This document shows, piece after piece, positions 10,876 to 19,404 of a DNA stretch of 64,000 bases (position 1 is the stretch's first letter; every line of letters starts with the position of its first letter). The notes under the pieces are model-generated. The model was not told the DNA's origin. It was given only the letters and a program-made list of their open reading frames with translations, and searched no databases. The translations under genes were made by a program, and so were the position numbers. The DNA is from Caulobacter sp. Lineage in GTDB: Bacteria > Pseudomonadota > Alphaproteobacteria > Caulobacterales > Caulobacteraceae. Location of the stretch: assembly GCA_028291265.1 (NCBI GenBank), contig JAQGIK010000076.1:1-64000 (forward strand), in the 5' to 3' direction.

Positions 10876-12450
10876 ATGCCCCGCGTTCTGATTGCCGATA
10901 AACTGTCGCCCGCCGCCGTCGAGATCTTCGCCAAACGCGGGGTCCAGGCCGATGTGAAAACCGGCCTCTCGAAGGAGGAACTGCTGAAGATCATCGGCGA
11001 TTACGACGGCCTCGCTGTCCGCAGCGCCACCAAGGCCGACAAGGATGTGCTGGCCGCCGCCGTCAACATGAAGGTCATCGGCCGGGCCGGCATCGGCGTC
11101 GACAATGTCGACATTCCGGCCGCCACGGCCAAAGGCATCGTGGTGATGAACACCCCGTTCGGCAACTCGATCACCACCGCCGAGCACGCCATCGCCATGA
11201 TGTTCGCCCTGGCCCGCGAACTGCCCGCCGCCGACGCCTCCACCCAGGCCGGCAAGTGGGAGAAGAACCGCTTCATGGGCGTGGAGCTCTACAACAAGAC
11301 CCTCGGCCTGATCGGCTGCGGCAACATCGGCGGGCTGGTCGCCGAACGGGCCCTGGGCCTGAAGATGAAGGTCGTCGCCTACGACCCCTTCCTGTCGCCG
11401 GAACGGGCCGTCGAGCTGGGCGTCGAGAAGGTCGAGCTCGACGAGCTCATCGAGCGGGCCGAGTTCATCACCCTGCACACCCCGCTGACCGACAAGACCC
11501 GCAACATCCTGTCGGCCGAAGCCCTGGCCCGCACCCGCAAGGGCGTGCGCATCATCAACTGCGCCCGCGGCGGGCTGGTCGACGAGGCGGCCCTGCGCGC
11601 CGGCCTCGACAGCGGCCACATCGGCGGGGCGGCCTTCGACGTCTTCGTCACCGAGCCGGCCACCGACAACGCCCTGTTCGGGGCCCCCAACTTCATCGCC
11701 ACCCCGCACCTGGGGGCCAGCACCGCCGAGGCCCAGGAGAACGTCGCCCTGCAGGTGGCCGAGCAGATCAGCGACTACCTGCTGACCGGGGCCATCACCA
11801 ATGCCCTGAACAGCCCCTCGATCACCGCCGAGGAGGCCCCCAAGCTGAAGCCCTTCGTGGCCTTGGCCGAGAAGCTGGGCCTGTTCGCCGGCCAGATGAT
11901 GGATCCGGGCCTGAAGACCGTCGAGGTCGCCTACATCGGCGTCGTCGCCGGCCTGAACGTCAAGCCGATGACGGCGGCGGCCTTGGCCGGGGTGCTGCGG
12001 CCGATGCTGGCCGAGATCAACATGGTCAGCGCCCCCGCCATCGCCAAGGAACGCGGCGTGACGGTCTCGGAGAACCGCCAGGAACTGAGCCCCGTCTATG
12101 ACAGCCTGATCCGCATCACCATCACCACCGACGAAGGCGAGAAGTCCTTCGCCGGGGCGGTGATCGGCGGCGTGCCGCGTATCGTCGAGGTCAAGGGCAT
12201 GGAACTGGACGCCCCGTTCGGCGACGCCATGCTCTACGTCAACAACCTCGACAAGCCGGGCTTCATCGGGGCCCTGGGCGGCATGCTGGGCGAGGCGGCG
12301 GTCAACATCGCGACCTTCAACCTCGGGCGTGTCGGAGCGGGGGACGATGCGATTGCCCTGGTCGGCGTCGACCAGGCCCCGGACGCCGAGCTGCTGGGGC
12401 GGATTCAGGCATTGCCGCATGTGAAGGAAGTGCGGGCGCTGGTGTTCTGA
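10876..12450 (+). CDS. serA: D-3-phosphoglycerate dehydrogenase
   Basis: The 524-residue protein has the long SerA layout. The Rossmann motif GLIGCGNIGG is near 145-154. Catalytic Arg is in NCARGGLVDE, Glu in FVTEPA and His in ATPHLGAST. An intervening domain and a C-terminal ACT domain (ending LPHVKEVRALVF) follow. The enzyme makes the first step of serine synthesis from 3-phosphoglycerate. AGGAGG lies 7 bp before the ATG. Confidence 0.97.
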   Translation: MPRVLIADKLSPAAVEIFAKRGVQADVKTGLSKEELLKIIGDYDGLAVRSATKADKDVLAAAVNMKVIGRAGIGVDNVDIPAATAKGIVVMNTPFGNSITTAEHAIAMMFALARELPAADASTQAGKWEKNRFMGVELYNKTLGLIGCGNIGGLVAERALGLKMKVVAYDPFLSPERAVELGVEKVELDELIERAEFITLHTPLTDKTRNILSAEALARTRKGVRIINCARGGLVDEAALRAGLDSGHIGGAAFDVFVTEPATDNALFGAPNFIATPHLGASTAEAQENVALQVAEQISDYLLTGAITNALNSPSITAEEAPKLKPFVALAEKLGLFAGQMMDPGLKTVEVAYIGVVAGLNVKPMTAAALAGVLRPMLAEINMVSAPAIAKERGVTVSENRQELSPVYDSLIRITITTDEGEKSFAGAVIGGVPRIVEVKGMELDAPFGDAMLYVNNLDKPGFIGALGGMLGEAAVNIATFNLGRVGAGDDAIALVGVDQAPDAELLGRIQALPHVKEVRALVF

Positions 12451-12533
12451 GGGGCCGTGCGCGAGGCGGGGGAAGATGGTCCCGTCTTGCGCAGGCCTCT
12501 TGAACGATTTCAACGGGTTAACCCCGCGCCGAT

Positions 12534-12616
12534 TTGAAGTTTGTTTGAAGCGGGTTTGAAGTCGGGACGAGGCGGCCTTGAAGTCGGATTGAAGCGACTT
12601 TGACGTTGGATGAAGC
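12534..12616 (+). repeat. 11-bp tandem repeat array with TTGAAG core
   Basis: TTGAAG occurs at 12534, 12545, 12556, 12578 and 12589, and TTGACG at 12600. All are spaced by exactly 11 bp or 22 bp, with one decayed unit at 12567 and a trailing ATGAAG at 12610. Preceding it at 12514-12526 is the near-palindrome CGGGTTAACCCCG. The array lies in the 480-bp gap between serA and the permease gene. Confidence 0.75.
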
Positions 12617-12690
12617 GGCATGTCGGGGCTCCGCCGCTTATCGAAGCGGCGAGACCATTGTACCGCAGCGGGGCACGCAAGGGCGGCTTG

Positions 12691-12863
12691 CGCTCTCCGC
12701 CTCCGCGAGGGGGCGGAGGACGGTTCGGAGCGTCAGCGACGGACCAGGAGGCGGGGCGCCGGCGGTTGGTGATTAGCCTTCCACCGACGGCGGAAACCCC
12801 CTCGGTTTGGCTCGCTTGCAGCGCTCGCCAAAGGACGGTTCCCCCGCCAAGCGGGGGAGAGCG
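12691..12863. repeat. Extragenic palindromic repeat element (REP/BIME-like)
   Basis: Two GC-rich hairpin ends face each other: CGCTCTCCGCCTCCGCGAGG at the left, and a right end whose reverse complement begins CGCTCTCCCCCGCTTGGCGG. The element has no coding sign and fills the space before the permease gene. It has the look of a dispersed intergenic element, but copy number cannot be judged from this window. Confidence 0.55.
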
Positions 12864-12930
12864 ATGAGTCGGCAGCCTGCTTGACGGTTTGATGAGGCGC
12901 GGCCCAACTTCCCCCATCGGGGAGCCAAAC

Positions 12931-14304
12931 ATGATCAGCCGTTTCTTTCGCCTGGCCGAGAACGGGACCAGCGTCCGTACAGAACTCCTGGCCGGCGTCA
13001 CCACCTTCCTGACCATGGCCTACATCATCCTGGTCAACCCCGGCATCCTCAGCCAGGCCGGCATGCCGGCGGCGGCCGTGGTCGTCGCCACCTGCCTGGC
13101 CGCCGGCATCGGCAGCATCCTGATGGGGCTGATCGCCAACTATCCCATCGCGCTCGCGCCCGGCATGGGGCTGAACGCCTACTTCACCTACACGGTGGTG
13201 CTGGGCATGGGCCTGCCCTGGCAGACGGCGCTGGGGGCCGTGTTCATCTCCGGGGCGGCCTTCCTGATCATGACCCTGGCCGGGCTGCGGCAGCTGATCA
13301 TCGGGGCCATTCCCCGGCCGCTGTTCGCCTCCATCGCCGCCGGCATCGGCCTGTTCATCGCCTTCATCGGCCTGAAGAACGCCGGCATCGTCGTCGCCAA
13401 CCCGGCCACCACCGTGGCGCTGGGCGACCTGACCGCGCCGTCCGCCCTGGTCGCCCTGCTCGGCCTCGCCGTCATCGCCCTCTTACAGGTCTGGGGCGTG
13501 CGGGCCGCCATCCTGATCGGCATTGTCACAGCCAGCGTGGTCGGCTGGCTGGTCGGGCTGGTGGTCTTCAAGTTCGAGCCCATCGACCCGGCCGCCCTGA
13601 CCGCCACCATGTTCAAGGCCGACATCCCGGCCGCCCTCGGCCTCGGGGCCGGCGGCAAGGGGCTGAGCCTGGGGCTCGTCGAGATCCTGTTCGTCTTCCT
13701 GTTCGTCGACCTGTTCGACAACCTCGGCACCCTGGTCGCCGTCTCCAAGCGGGCCGGCCTGGTCCAGCCCGACGGCTCCATCCCGCGGCTGAACCGCATC
13801 TTCGTCGCCGACAGCCTGGCGACCATGGTCGGCGCCGCGGCCGGCACCAGCACCACGGTCAGCTACATCGAGAGCGCCGCCGGGGTCTCGGCCGGCGGCC
13901 GCACCGGCCTGACCGCCGTGGTCACCGGCCTGCTGTTCCTGCTGGCCATCGCCTTCGCCCCCTTCGCCAGCGCCATTCCGGCGGCGGCGACGGCCCCGGC
14001 CCTGATCCTGGTCGGAGCCCTGATGATGGCCCCGCTGGCCGAGTCCGACTGGACCGACCCGCAGGTCGCCATCCCCGCCTTCCTGACCCTGATCATGATC
14101 CCCCTGACCTTCTCCATCGCCAACGGCCTGGCCATGGGCATCATCGGCTTCGCGGTGCTGAAGATCGTCCGCCCGCGTCCGGCCGTTCAGCCGGTCGAGG
14201 GCTTCCTCGGCCGCCGGGTGCTGGGGGTCAGCTTCGGCGACCTCTTCCTCTACGCTCTGGCCGCCCTGTGCGTGGCGCGGTTCGTCTGGCTGGGCGGGGA
14301 ATAG
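12931..14304 (+). CDS. NCS2-superfamily purine (adenine/guanine/hypoxanthine) permease
   Basis: The 457-residue inner-membrane protein has about 12-14 TM segments. It opens with ELLAGVTTFLTMAYIILVNP and has ALAPGMGLNAYFTYTVV, the signatures of the AzgA/PbuG branch of purine:H+ symporters. LFDNLGTLVAVSKRAGL and the SYIESAAGVSAGGRTG segment are also conserved. The ATG at 12931 has GGGGAG 6 bp upstream, so I prefer it to the start 42 bp further up. Confidence 0.93.
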   Translation: MISRFFRLAENGTSVRTELLAGVTTFLTMAYIILVNPGILSQAGMPAAAVVVATCLAAGIGSILMGLIANYPIALAPGMGLNAYFTYTVVLGMGLPWQTALGAVFISGAAFLIMTLAGLRQLIIGAIPRPLFASIAAGIGLFIAFIGLKNAGIVVANPATTVALGDLTAPSALVALLGLAVIALLQVWGVRAAILIGIVTASVVGWLVGLVVFKFEPIDPAALTATMFKADIPAALGLGAGGKGLSLGLVEILFVFLFVDLFDNLGTLVAVSKRAGLVQPDGSIPRLNRIFVADSLATMVGAAAGTSTTVSYIESAAGVSAGGRTGLTAVVTGLLFLLAIAFAPFASAIPAAATAPALILVGALMMAPLAESDWTDPQVAIPAFLTLIMIPLTFSIANGLAMGIIGFAVLKIVRPRPAVQPVEGFLGRRVLGVSFGDLFLYALAALCVARFVWLGGE

Positions 14305-14354
14305 GCGTTTGCGCCACCCCGGCCTTTCGGCTACAGAACCGCTCCCTGATCAAG

Positions 14355-14431
<77 letters not shown>

Positions 14432-14480
14432 GGGATTTCAACGACTTAGGGTCACGCCACTGAGCCCGCCACCTGGGCAT

Positions 14481-14499
14481 GTCACCACCTTGTCACCAC
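14481..14499 (+). repeat. Left-end GTCACCAC motifs (candidate integrase arm sites)
   Basis: GTCACCAC occurs at 14481 and 14492, exactly 11 bp apart, 50 bp inside attL. The same octamer in the same spacing occurs three times inside the right end (53445, 53456, 53467). Integrases with an N-terminal arm-binding domain use such repeats. Confidence 0.55.
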
Positions 14500-14597
14500 G
14501 GCAACCCAAACCTATCACAACACCGAGAGCTGATACGGGCGACGGCTTTTTCCATCGCACGGTTGATGGTCGGGTCTTTGGTACGCCGTTTCCACCC

Positions 14598-15296
14598 TTG
14601 ACGCCGGATGAGTGGGCCCAGTTGGAGGCTTGTTTGGGGGCCAGCATTCCGGAGTACAACCGCGCCGTCATGAGCGGGGCTTTTCAGTCCGCTCACGAGG
14701 AGAATGCGGCCCGTGGCGAGAGGCCCCGGACAAGTACGGTCGTCAGGCGCATGAGGCAGGTTGAGGCCGCCGCGATCAAACTGCTGGAAGCACTGGACTA
14801 CACTGGCGGCGACGAGATCGCCGAAACAGCAGACGAACTTCTGGATGAGCCGCCGGAACATCCAATGCCCCGCCCAAAGGCCGATGCCTATGTCTGGCGG
14901 CAGATGGTGAATGCCGCGCGCCTTGGTGACCCGGTAACCAGAGGTACGGCGTGGGGTATCGAAGACCCCGAGCGCTTTCTGCATGATCTCTGGCTTTGGG
15001 GTCATACCGCTCGGCAGATCAGAACGCGCTGGAAAGACCCCGGCGGCCAGCCAGCCGCCGTTGATCAGTTCGTCATACGCGTCGTTCGCGAAGAGCTGAC
15101 AGATGCCGGCATCGGGTTTCGCTACAAATCAGAGCCGGAGTTGAGTGGGCCCGCCTGGCAATTCATCCAGCACCTGAGGAGACTGAGACCGACTTTGCTT
15201 ACGGGGTCATCCGAATCTCTGGACCGTTACATCCGGCGATCCCGGATCGAAGGACAGCGCCGCCGGACCACGCCACGGCTTACGCCAAAGGAATGA
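14598..15296 (+). CDS. Hypothetical island protein
   Basis: The frame is open through the tRNA, but protein-like sequence appears only from about 14540. The start is uncertain: TTG 14598 (used here) or ATG 14670 giving 208 residues. The product is soluble and rich in Arg, Glu and Trp (WGIEDPERFLHDLWLWGHTA, then RQIRTRWKD), without a motif I recognise. It is the first gene inside attL, a place often taken by element-maintenance genes. Confidence 0.5.
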   Translation: MTPDEWAQLEACLGASIPEYNRAVMSGAFQSAHEENAARGERPRTSTVVRRMRQVEAAAIKLLEALDYTGGDEIAETADELLDEPPEHPMPRPKADAYVWRQMVNAARLGDPVTRGTAWGIEDPERFLHDLWLWGHTARQIRTRWKDPGGQPAAVDQFVIRVVREELTDAGIGFRYKSEPELSGPAWQFIQHLRRLRPTLLTGSSESLDRYIRRSRIEGQRRRTTPRLTPKE

Positions 15297-15330
15297 ACTC
15301 CACGCGAAACTGAGGGGTTCGTTCCTTTTT

Positions 15331-15370
15331 CTTCGTTCGAGCAATGCGCCAGCATGGGCCTCGAACGAAG
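15331..15370. promoter_or_regulatory. Inverted repeat upstream of the AlpA-like gene
   Basis: CTTCGTTCGAG (15331-15341) and CTCGAACGAAG (15360-15370) are perfect 11-bp inverted arms separated by 18 bp. The right arm ends at the Shine-Dalgarno of the downstream regulator gene, so a protein bound here could block its expression. Autoregulation is an inference. Confidence 0.5.
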
Positions 15371-15380
15371 GAATCGACTG

Positions 15381-15584
15381 TTGCCCGAAGTCCAGATCAA
15401 CCAGCGCCTGTCCGTCGAAGCCGCCGCCGCCTACGTCGGCTTGTCGGCCTCGACACTGAACAAGCTGCGGGTGTTCGGCGGCGGCCCCGCCTTCCTCAAG
15501 CTCGGCCGCCGCGTCGTCTACGACGTGCGCGATCTCGACCAGTGGCTCTCCGACCGCCGTCGGCAATCGACCTCGGAGGCCTGA
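15381..15584 (+). CDS. AlpA/excisionase-like helix-turn-helix protein
   Basis: The 67-residue protein has INQRLSVEAAAAYVGLSAST followed by LNKLRVFGGGPAFLKLGRRV and YDVRDLDQWLSDR. This is the short MerR-like winged helix of AlpA and excisionase proteins. The TTG at 15381 has AAGGA 8 bp upstream. The alternative ATG at 15354 has no Shine-Dalgarno and lies inside the inverted repeat. Such proteins control excision or integrase expression in islands, and its place near attL supports this. Confidence 0.8.
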   Translation: MPEVQINQRLSVEAAAAYVGLSASTLNKLRVFGGGPAFLKLGRRVVYDVRDLDQWLSDRRRQSTSEA

Positions 15585-15922
15585 CGACAGAAGCGCTAGC
15601 TGCAGGCCCTCGACGCTCCGGGATCGGAGCCCCTGGCGAGTTCGCGGCGTTCCCGCGTTCGGATGTGCCACCTGGTCGGCCAAACTCATTAAGCCCAGTG
15701 ATGGCCGGCAGCTGACCGGCCGGGCGTGTTGGCGGTCATTGTGTGGCTGCCAAACAGGAACTCACCGGTTCCTGGCGCGTCGCCGTCATGATGTCGCAGT
15801 GGAGGGGAAACGGGAGACCGCATGACCTGCCCGCTTCCGAGAGGAAGTCCTCCAGCACAACGAACCAATGCCTATACCGGTAACCTCGGAAAGCTTGGTC
15901 GCTGCGCCCGGCAGGGCGCAGC
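15585..15922. other. 338-bp stretch without a supported gene
   Basis: I find no reading frame with protein-like composition and a good start. It contains two short GC-rich dyads around 15710 (GGCCGGCAGCTGACCGGCC). It may be remnant DNA. Confidence 0.4.
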
Positions 15923-16363
15923 GTGCCCCGGCCTACCCGTGTTCCTGGAAAGCCTGGCCTTAGAACGAAGAAGCTCAAGCGAAGGTTCGAAAGGACCGAG
16001 AGCGAAGCGAGCGGCACTGAGGTAGAAGTGACCGAGACACCGAGAAGCGAGAAGCCACTTCGCCGCCGCAAGCAGCGAATGATCGACATGGCTCCAGGCC
16101 GGCCGGCCTATGAGGCCGATCTTCAGCGGTTGATCGCGCCGCTGCTCCAGAGAGGCATACCGGTCAAAGTCCGCATGCATCCCTTCCGGGCGACGTGTGG
16201 CGCATGCACGAGGCGGGGCACGCCTTGCCGCTCATTCGCGCTGAAGAACGGCCGCTGCAGACTCCACGGGGGCCTGTCGACCGGCCCAAAGTCCCAGGAA
16301 GGGTGGGAGAGAACCCGAGCAGGCTACGACGTCTGGAGAGCGCGCCAACGTGACAAAGCGTGA
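15923..16363 (+). CDS. Small HGG-motif (HGGxSTGPKS) protein
   Basis: The C-terminal half reads CGACTRRGTPCRSFALKNGR, CRLHGGLSTGPKSQEGWE. This is the Cys-rich HGGxSTGPKT motif found in small proteins of alphaproteobacterial prophages and islands, probably a metal-binding knuckle (C-x2-C, C, C-x2-H). The start is uncertain: GTG 15923 gives 146 residues with a basic, charged N-terminus, and ATG 16079 gives 94 residues and keeps the whole motif region. The function is unknown. Confidence 0.65.
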   Translation: MPRPTRVPGKPGLRTKKLKRRFERTESEASGTEVEVTETPRSEKPLRRRKQRMIDMAPGRPAYEADLQRLIAPLLQRGIPVKVRMHPFRATCGACTRRGTPCRSFALKNGRCRLHGGLSTGPKSQEGWERTRAGYDVWRARQRDKA

Positions 16364-16513
16364 GAAAACCCGCCCTGCTCGTGGGCGCACGTCTTGGGGT
16401 CAGGCAAATCACCCCCGGGCTTTGCGGTGATCAGGCCAGCCTTGGTTGCGACCAGTGGAGAAGTGACCCAGTCCCTGAGAAAACCTGACCCTGGCGTCGC
16501 ACGCCGGCGCACG

Positions 16514-17150
16514 TCATGGAGTCAGACAAGTGTCATCCCTCGCCGCCACTCTTTCCTCGGTCCTGCGAGCGAAGGCCGCGTCGCCGCCCGACCAATAGCC
16601 TCCGACAGCCACTGTGAGCAGCAGGAGGGCCATAAGTCCCAACCGCAGGCCTACTCGGTCCGGTTCTGGACGAGCAGCCTCCATGACCGGGAAATCTGGG
16701 CCGTATGATACGGCGCTGGCGGAGGCAGACGCAGAGGCGGATTTCTGCATTTCGGCCTCCCCGGCCTCATAGGCTTTCTGCTGGGAGGCAAGGATATCGT
16801 CCCTGATCTTTTTAGCCCGCGCGTCCTCCTTCGAGGGGCTGGATGGTATCGGAGCCTGAGGGCGCTCGGCACCGGAGCCGGCCCGCAGCAGCGCGGCCAT
16901 CTCGTTGCTGTTCGCCGGAGGCTTGAGCGGGGCCGGCGGGTTCGTGGCGAAGTCCAGGGGAGTGCGGCCGAACTTGGTCTTGGCGTCCAGCTTCGCGCCA
17001 TGGGTCATTAGTAGGCGCGCCAGCTCGATATCCCATCCAGGGCCGCGTCGTGCAAGGGCGTCCGCTGTGCCGGACCGCAATGCCGGTTCACATCGGCCCC
17101 GGCCTTCAGCAGCGCTCTGGCGGACTCCAGATGCTGGTTGTCGCAACTCC
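16514..17150 (-). pseudogene. Ankyrin-repeat membrane protein, frameshifted and 5'-truncated
   Basis: Ankyrin sequence is split between two minus-strand frames. The upstream piece reads SARALLKAGADVNRHCGPAQ, RTPLHDAALDG. The downstream piece reads DIELARLLMTHGAKLDAKTK, FGRTPLDFAT. One missing base near 17030 separates them. The downstream frame continues through a charged linker to a C-terminal TM helix (LRLGLMALLLLTVAVGGYW). The 5' end is cut off where the XRE gene begins on the other strand. Original function unknown. Confidence 0.6.
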
Positions 17151-17154
17151 CTCT

Positions 17155-17550
17155 ATGGATTTGGCGCAGATTATGGGAGCGAATGTTCGCCGCGAGCGCC
17201 GCCGGCTTGGCCTGTCCCAAGAACAGTTGGCGTTGGATGCCGACATGAAGCGCAGCTATCTGAGCGACCTTGAGAGGGGCCAGCGGAACCCCTCCGTGCG
17301 GGCCCTGGGTCGGCTTGCCGAGGCCTTCGGCGTGTCGCCAGCCGGTTGGTCACGCACGCCGAACAGACAGGCTGACCAAGGCGACCGCTACATGCGCAGG
17401 ACGACAGCCATCGTCAGGCGCGAAATGCAGGTCGGCCGCCCATGCTCGTCCTTGATCTCGATTCTCAAGTCTTGGCTCGTCTGGCCACGATGGGGCTGCC
17501 TCGCCGGCCCCTTGACTAAGCCGCCACCTGCGTCGTGCCCCGCGCCTTGA
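17155..17550 (+). CDS. XRE-family helix-turn-helix regulator
   Basis: The product has one Cro/C1-type HTH near residues 5-65: VRRERRRLGLSQEQLALDAD, MKRSYLSDLERGQRNPSVRA. The ATG at 17155 starts just before the domain. After about residue 70 the sequence loses protein-like character (WLVWPRWGCLAGPLTKPPP), so the 3' part may be a frameshifted tail and the working protein shorter. It overlaps the broken ankyrin gene on the other strand. Confidence 0.6.
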   Translation: MDLAQIMGANVRRERRRLGLSQEQLALDADMKRSYLSDLERGQRNPSVRALGRLAEAFGVSPAGWSRTPNRQADQGDRYMRRTTAIVRREMQVGRPCSSLISILKSWLVWPRWGCLAGPLTKPPPASCPAP

Positions 17551-17708
17551 GCTGCGGGATCGGTCCGATGCGGCGCTCGCCAGCCTTGGCCTTCGCTGCG
17601 GCCTTGCGGTGTAGGCTTACGGACCAGAATTCAGTCCGAGGTGAGGTATCGAGCAGCTGGGCTGGCCAGGCAGTTTAATGCCCGACGCGACCTTCCAACG
17701 GTCGCCGG

Positions 17709-18037
17709 CGTCCCTCCAGAACCCGGATCACGTCGCCATCACGATCCACAATTATCGCTGGCGGCTCGGGTTGGCCGAGGGGGAGGCAAAATGATGCCTA
17801 CGAACGCCGGCTTGCCGTGATGCCGGACATTTCCGTCCCGACCATCACCCTCGAAGGCGAGGCCAACGGTGCGCCCCACCCGCCGTCCGAGGCCAATGCG
17901 CGAAAGTTTACTGGGCTCTGCGTTCATCGGCTGCTTCGGGGCGGTGTCGGCCATAACCCGCCTCAGGAGGCGTCTGGCGCCTTTGCGCAAGCTTTAATTG
18001 ACGTTGGCCGCGTCGGGACCGCGCCGGGGCTTCGGTA
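17709..18037 (+). pseudogene. alpha/beta hydrolase 3' fragment, frameshifted
   Basis: ASLQNPDHVAITIHNYRWRL, GLAEGEAK ends in a stop at 17792. The sequence then resumes in another frame as DAYERRLAVMPDISVPTITL, EGEANGAPHP and GGVGHNPPQEASGAFAQALI. This is the C-terminal end (with the catalytic His in GVGHN) of haloalkane-dehalogenase/epoxide-hydrolase-like alpha/beta hydrolases. The N-terminal nucleophile elbow is missing, so the gene is a remnant. Confidence 0.6.
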
Positions 18038-18195
18038 ACTGGCGAAGTCTGTTTCGCGCCATAAGCCGACATTGACACCGCTCCGGAAACGAGACCTTCA
18101 GGAATCGAGCTTGACCTAAGGCCCACGCTGCGGGAATTGGCTCAAGTTTGCCTTGCAACTTCACGGCGAACTTTCGCTGAGGGCCTGAGTGGAAG

Positions 18196-18591
18196 ATGGC
18201 GGCGGACTTAAGCGAGTCAGAATGGCGAGCGGTTCTCGATGAACTGCGGGAGCGGGTCGCGGCCCTCGGGTTCGGTGATTGGGATCACCATGCTGCCCTC
18301 TACGTCGAGGAAATGCCGCCGTCTAAAGCTGCCATAGCCTATCTGCGGGAGTTCATCGGAAAGCAGAACAGAGCGACGACCCGAAGTCTCGCTGAGCTTA
18401 AAGAGAGACTTTCTGAACGGCTGCAAGGCCCTGAAGGGGAGCGTATCACCTCCGTGAACCTCATCGACAATCGCTTTGAGCGAGAGCGAGAAATCGAACT
18501 CTTCGGCGACGTGATCCCCACCGACGCGTTTGTCACAGAACTCTCCAGCATCCTCAACTTCCTCGAAGCGGGGGATGAGGGGCCACTGTGA
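18196..18591 (+). CDS. Hypothetical protein, first gene of a nuclease-linked pair
   Basis: The 131-residue soluble protein is acidic and probably helical (SEWRAVLDELRERVAALGFG, then LAELKERLSERL). It ends in TDAFVTELSSILNFLEA. I know no family for it. Its stop overlaps the ATG of the PD-(D/E)XK-like gene (TGATG), so the two are probably translated together, as in an enzyme-plus-partner or antitoxin-like arrangement. Confidence 0.6.
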   Translation: MAADLSESEWRAVLDELRERVAALGFGDWDHHAALYVEEMPPSKAAIAYLREFIGKQNRATTRSLAELKERLSERLQGPEGERITSVNLIDNRFEREREIELFGDVIPTDAFVTELSSILNFLEAGDEGPL

Positions 18592-19295
18592 TGAGCGGCA
18601 CCGTCAGCCCGGCTGCGACAACCGCGCGCGCGGCCATTAAGAGAGCCTTTTCTGCGCGACTGGTCCTCTCGTCAGCAGCCGCTGGCGGCCTGATCGGTCA
18701 ATCGACGGGCCAGGACAAGCTTTACGAACTGAAGGCTCTGCTGGAGACGATGGATCGCCTTCCCGGCAGGGTGTGGAAAAGCTTTCATCTGATCGGGGCC
18801 AGTTCTCCGCGCTTTCGGTACAAGGGCGGTAAAATCATTCGGCACCAGTGGCCGCACATTCAGATGCGCATCGCGGGGCAGCCTTATGCCGAGCTCTGGA
18901 ACAATATCGAATTCGCGAGCCTCAGCGCCATCGACGAGGGGCGGCAGCCTGGCTATCCGACATATGCCGACACGCACGAACTCGACATCATCGTGACTAA
19001 GATCGGTCAGCCGGACGGCTACCCGCGGTACGACGAACTCAAATTCGGGGTCGAAGTGAAGGATCGCCCGTACAACAAGGAACTGCTCAAGGCGTTACTC
19101 GGAGTACGCCGGGAAATGGCCTACGTGTTCTCGGGGCATGGCCCCGCTGGAGTTTGCCCGTTCGCCTGGTGGCCGATGCATGGCCCAGGCGCCGTGCCCG
19201 ATTCTGCGCTTGTCGCATTCGCGTCGGGCGGGGACATCACCAAGTATGACGGGCCGGAAGCTCGGTTTGGCCTGAAGATGGTCCACCTTCCCTAG
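18591..19295 (+). CDS. PD-(D/E)XK nuclease-like protein
   Basis: The 234-residue protein has THELDIIVTKIGQPDGYPRY, DELKFGVEVKDRPYNKELLK, ALLGVRREMAYV. The Asp of ELDIIV and the Glu-x-Lys of VEVKDR have the order and strand context of a PD-(D/E)XK nuclease core. A GTG and an ATG are adjacent at the start. The ATG (18591) gives the TGATG overlap with the upstream gene. A restriction or defence role is inferred from the motif and the island setting only. Confidence 0.6.
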   Translation: MSGTVSPAATTARAAIKRAFSARLVLSSAAAGGLIGQSTGQDKLYELKALLETMDRLPGRVWKSFHLIGASSPRFRYKGGKIIRHQWPHIQMRIAGQPYAELWNNIEFASLSAIDEGRQPGYPTYADTHELDIIVTKIGQPDGYPRYDELKFGVEVKDRPYNKELLKALLGVRREMAYVFSGHGPAGVCPFAWWPMHGPGAVPDSALVAFASGGDITKYDGPEARFGLKMVHLP

Positions 19296-19404
19296 AGGTG
19301 AGGGCTCATGATCTGAAGGTGGACCGGTGAGGGCCAGGAGCGGACATTGGGACCCTCGCCGCAACCGGCCCCTTGGCTGGTAGCGCCTTGGCAGCGGTGA
19401 GTTC

